This document shows, one piece after another, positions 5,673-7,530 of a stretch of DNA of 7,530 nucleotides; position 1 is the stretch's first letter; each line of letters starts with the position of its first letter. This DNA is from Synergistaceae bacterium (GTDB lineage Bacteria; Synergistota; Synergistia; Synergistales; Synergistaceae). A program made the translations under genes and the position numbers. The DNA lies in the NCBI GenBank assembly GCA_031273585.1, contig JAISRP010000162.1, positions 1 to 7,530 of the forward strand. The letters run 5' to 3'. The notes under the pieces were generated by a model, which was given only the letters and a program-made list of their open reading frames with translations, was not told where the DNA came from and did not search any database.

Positions 5673-6332
5673 ATGCCAAGCGGACCTCGCCGCGTAATAG
5701 TGCTGGATGGCCCGGCCGGCGCCGGCAAGAGCACGGTGGCGCAGGAGGTATCGAGGAGGCTGGACCTCCCGTTTCTCGATACTGGCGCTATCTACAGGGC
5801 CATAACCCTCGTCATGTTACGGAGGCGGATTCCCGCCGAGGATTCCCCGCAGCTGCAGGATGCGTTGCGGGATTTTTCCGTTTCCTTCGAGGGGGGCGCA
5901 GTCATGCTCGGGGACGAGGACGTCACATCGGCGATAAGGACCCCCGAGATAGACGGGGCTGTCTCGTCGTACTCCGCCCTGCCGGCGGTGCGCTCCGCGC
6001 TCCTCGGTATACAGAGGGAGCAGGCGAAGAACGGGCTGGTGGCGGAGGGCAGGGACATGGGGACCGTCGTATTTCCGGATGCCTGCCTCAAGATATTTCT
6101 CACGGCATCCCCCGAGTCCCGCGCCATGCGAAGATATGAGGAACGCGTCCTGAAGGGCGAACCCGCGGACTACGGGGAGATCCTGGATGCAGTGAACAGG
6201 CGGGATGGGCTCGATTCGGGCAGGGAGATCGCCCCGCTGAGACGTGCTCCCGGCGCGATACTCCTCGACACGACGGACCTCACGTTCGATCAGGTCGTAG
6301 ATCGCGTCATGGAGTACGCGGAAGGCGTTTAG
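5673..6332 (+). CDS. cmk: Cytidylate kinase
   Basis: Transfers phosphate from ATP to CMP or dCMP, making CDP and dCDP for nucleic acid and phospholipid precursors, in the cytoplasm. The protein has 219 residues, near the usual 220-230. The P-loop GPAGAGKST is at 13-21, then FLDTGAIYRAITL (the CMP-binding region), EGRDMGTVVFPDACLKIFLTA, and RRDGLDSGREIAPLRRAPGAILLDTT, all matching Cmk and separating it from adenylate and shikimate kinases. The start ATG 5673 follows the HDOD stop by 8 nt. Its ribosome-binding site (AAAGAG right before the ATG) is poor, so translation may depend on coupling with the upstream gene. A 12-nt gap separates it from the acyltransferase gene. The cmk-plsC pair is common in bacteria. 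Confidence 0.96.
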   Translation: MPSGPRRVIVLDGPAGAGKSTVAQEVSRRLDLPFLDTGAIYRAITLVMLRRRIPAEDSPQLQDALRDFSVSFEGGAVMLGDEDVTSAIRTPEIDGAVSSYSALPAVRSALLGIQREQAKNGLVAEGRDMGTVVFPDACLKIFLTASPESRAMRRYEERVLKGEPADYGEILDAVNRRDGLDSGREIAPLRRAPGAILLDTTDLTFDQVVDRVMEYAEGV

Positions 6333-6344
6333 GCAGAGGGGCGG

Positions 6345-6983
6345 ATGTCCTTTCAGAATATATTCTATTATATTGTCAAAAATTTTTTCCTCGTTGTCTT
6401 TACTCTGTATAACAGGCTGGAGGTGAGGGGTCTTAGCAATGTGCCGCGGGGATCTGCCATGATAGTGGCGTCGAATCACGCCAGCAATATCGACCCCCCT
6501 CTTATCGGAGGGGCTTATCCGGCGCGGCTCAGGTATCTAGCGAAGGAGTCGCTTTTTCGCGTTCCGGTGCTGGGATTTCTCATCAGGGCGCTGGGGGCGA
6601 TCCCGGTAACGCGCGAGGACAGTCAGAGGGCGGGCGCTGTGATGAAGCTCATGCTGGCCCGCCTGAGGGATGGGGAGAGCGTGCTGATATTTCCGGAGGG
6701 GTCGCGGAGCAGGGACGGCAGGCTGAAACCCCTGGAGGGCGGGGTTGCGTTGCTGTCGGTGAAGTCCGGAGTTCCGGTCCTGCCCGTTTTTGTGGGAGGC
6801 TCCCACGGGGTATGCCCGGCCGGCAAGTTTTTTCCAAGGCCAGTCAAGCTCACGCTGACGTTTTCGCGTCCAATATTTCCCAGCGACGAGCCGATAGGGG
6901 ACAGGGAGAAGCGGGAGAGGCTGATGAGGGAGCTGGAGGGCGAGTTAGTCGCCATGGCCGGGGGGGCCTGCGGAGACGATTGA
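6345..6983 (+). CDS. plsC: 1-acyl-sn-glycerol-3-phosphate acyltransferase (PlsC family)
   Basis: Acylates lysophosphatidic acid to phosphatidic acid at the membrane, an early step of phospholipid synthesis. The protein has 212 residues. A hydrophobic N-terminal stretch (about 3-22, IFYYIVKNFFLVVFTLY) should insert in the membrane. Motif I, NHASNID, holds catalytic H45 and D50. KESLFRVPVLGFLIRALGAIPVTRE is the motif II region. FPEGSRSRDGRL is motif III with E118 and G119. VPVLPVFVGGS is the motif IV region. The start ATG 6345 follows AGAGGGG (6335-6341) at a short 3-nt spacing; no other in-frame start fits. The first 70 nt are strongly A/T-rich, explained by Phe, Ile and Tyr codons. Next to cmk, as in many genomes. 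Confidence 0.92.
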   Translation: MSFQNIFYYIVKNFFLVVFTLYNRLEVRGLSNVPRGSAMIVASNHASNIDPPLIGGAYPARLRYLAKESLFRVPVLGFLIRALGAIPVTREDSQRAGAVMKLMLARLRDGESVLIFPEGSRSRDGRLKPLEGGVALLSVKSGVPVLPVFVGGSHGVCPAGKFFPRPVKLTLTFSRPIFPSDEPIGDREKRERLMRELEGELVAMAGGACGDD

Positions 6984-6999
6984 CCTCAGGCAGACGCCG

Positions 7000-7530
7000 T
7001 TGTGCTCGCTGGTTGCGGCGCTGGAGGACCCGTCCGGGGCCTGCGGGCTGGACGAAATCGTCCTGCTTCTCTCGAACCTCGGCGTGCCGGTCAGAGGAAG
7101 GGTGCTTCAGAAAAAAAAGGGGCCGGACCCCGCGATGTTCCTGGGCAGGGGCAAGGCCCTGGAAATAAGGGACTTCGCTGCGGCGACCGGGGCAAACCTC
7201 CTGGTGGTGGATGATTTTCTCTCCCCGACTCAGCGTGCCAACCTCGGAAAGGCGACTGGGCTCGAGGTATGGGACAGGGCATATACTATAATGATGGTAT
7301 TCGATCGAAGGGCCGTCACCATGGAGGCAAAACTTCAGGTGGAGCTCGCCAGGCTGAGGCATGAGATCCCATCCCTGAAGGGCCTTGGACATCAGATGTC
7401 GAGGCTCGGCGGCGGCATAGGGACGAGGGGGCCGGGCGAGACCGAGTTCGAGCGCCACAGGCGCAAGCTGGAACGCCGCATAAAACATATCGAGCGCAGG
7501 TTGGGCGACGTGCGGAACAGAAGGGGAAGG
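7000..7530 (+). CDS. hflX: 5' part of GTPase HflX (runs off right edge)
   Basis: HflX is a ribosome-binding GTPase that splits or rescues stalled 70S ribosomes under stress. The visible 177 codons cover the HflX N-terminal domain: AMFLGRGKALEIRDFA, VVDDFLSPTQRANLGK, VWDRAYTIMMVFDRRAV, EAKLQVELARLRHEIPSL and the hallmark GGGIGTRGPGE (about 137-147), followed by a charged helix that leads to the G domain outside the window. The start is uncertain. The open frame begins after a stop at 6946-6948, and the only conventional start before the conserved region is TTG 7000, with no good ribosome-binding site. An ATT at 6979 behind GGAG (6972-6975) is another option and would overlap the plsC stop. The N-terminus looks shorter than usual. 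An A8 run at 7111-7118 lies in the coding region. Confidence 0.88.
   Translation, partial: MCSLVAALEDPSGACGLDEIVLLLSNLGVPVRGRVLQKKKGPDPAMFLGRGKALEIRDFAAATGANLLVVDDFLSPTQRANLGKATGLEVWDRAYTIMMVFDRRAVTMEAKLQVELARLRHEIPSLKGLGHQMSRLGGGIGTRGPGETEFERHRRKLERRIKHIERRLGDVRNRRGR

Noticed and set aside
6350..6413. A/T-rich patch with promoter-like TTGTCA at the start of plsC
   Set aside because: No -10 at 16-18 nt. The composition is explained by the hydrophobic N-terminal membrane helix.
7282..7292. TATACT/TATAAT inside hflX
   Set aside because: No -35 at a usable distance. The bases encode the conserved Tyr-Thr-Ile-Met segment of HflX.

Overview
The window is a GC-rich bacterial chromosome segment with tightly packed genes. 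It reads as the core of a conserved housekeeping operon, not an accessory island. No mobile element, CRISPR array, rRNA or tRNA gene was seen. The frequent use of ATA (Ile) and AGG (Arg) codons despite high GC, a tryptophanyl-tRNA synthetase with a Thermotoga-type iron-sulfur cysteine motif, and the order scpA-scpB-rluB-(HDOD)-cmk-plsC-hflX suggest an anaerobe. A member of the Synergistota or a similar deep-branching phylum is my best guess, but this is an inference without a database search.

Layout. On the minus strand, from 443 to the left edge, lies the 5' end of a gene for a membrane-anchored or secreted protein that I cannot identify with confidence. A divergent promoter region (444-678) follows. 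All remaining genes are on the plus strand: a Nif3-family dinuclear-metal protein (679-1494); trpS (1555-2553); scpA (2611-3396); scpB (3368-3970, overlapping scpA); an RsuA/RluB-type pseudouridine synthase (3963-4709, overlapping scpB by 8 nt); an HDOD-domain protein (4783-5664); cmk (5673-6332); a PlsC-type acyltransferase (6345-6983); and the 5' part of hflX (about 7000 to the right edge). Promoter-like sequences stand before the Nif3 gene, before trpS, and inside the 3' end of the pseudouridine synthase gene ahead of the HDOD gene. No convincing rho-independent terminator was found, so read-through transcription across the plus-strand block is likely.

How the genes fit together. ScpA and ScpB are the kleisin and winged-helix partners of the SMC condensin, which folds and segregates the chromosome. 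The pseudouridine synthase, TrpRS and HflX serve ribosome maturation, translation and ribosome rescue. Cmk supplies CDP and dCDP, and PlsC makes phosphatidic acid for membranes. This is a growth-linked cluster. The least expected member is the HDOD protein, which keeps the histidines and aspartate of an HD metal site and appears to have its own promoter.

I found no clearly new biological system. The points most worth checking are the probable [4Fe-4S] motif in TrpRS, the palindrome over the ribosome-binding site of the left-edge gene, the stop-separated but in-frame trpS/scpA junction with nested GC palindromes, the HDOD gene with its internal promoter and structured leader, and the unclear start plus slippery A8 tract of hflX.
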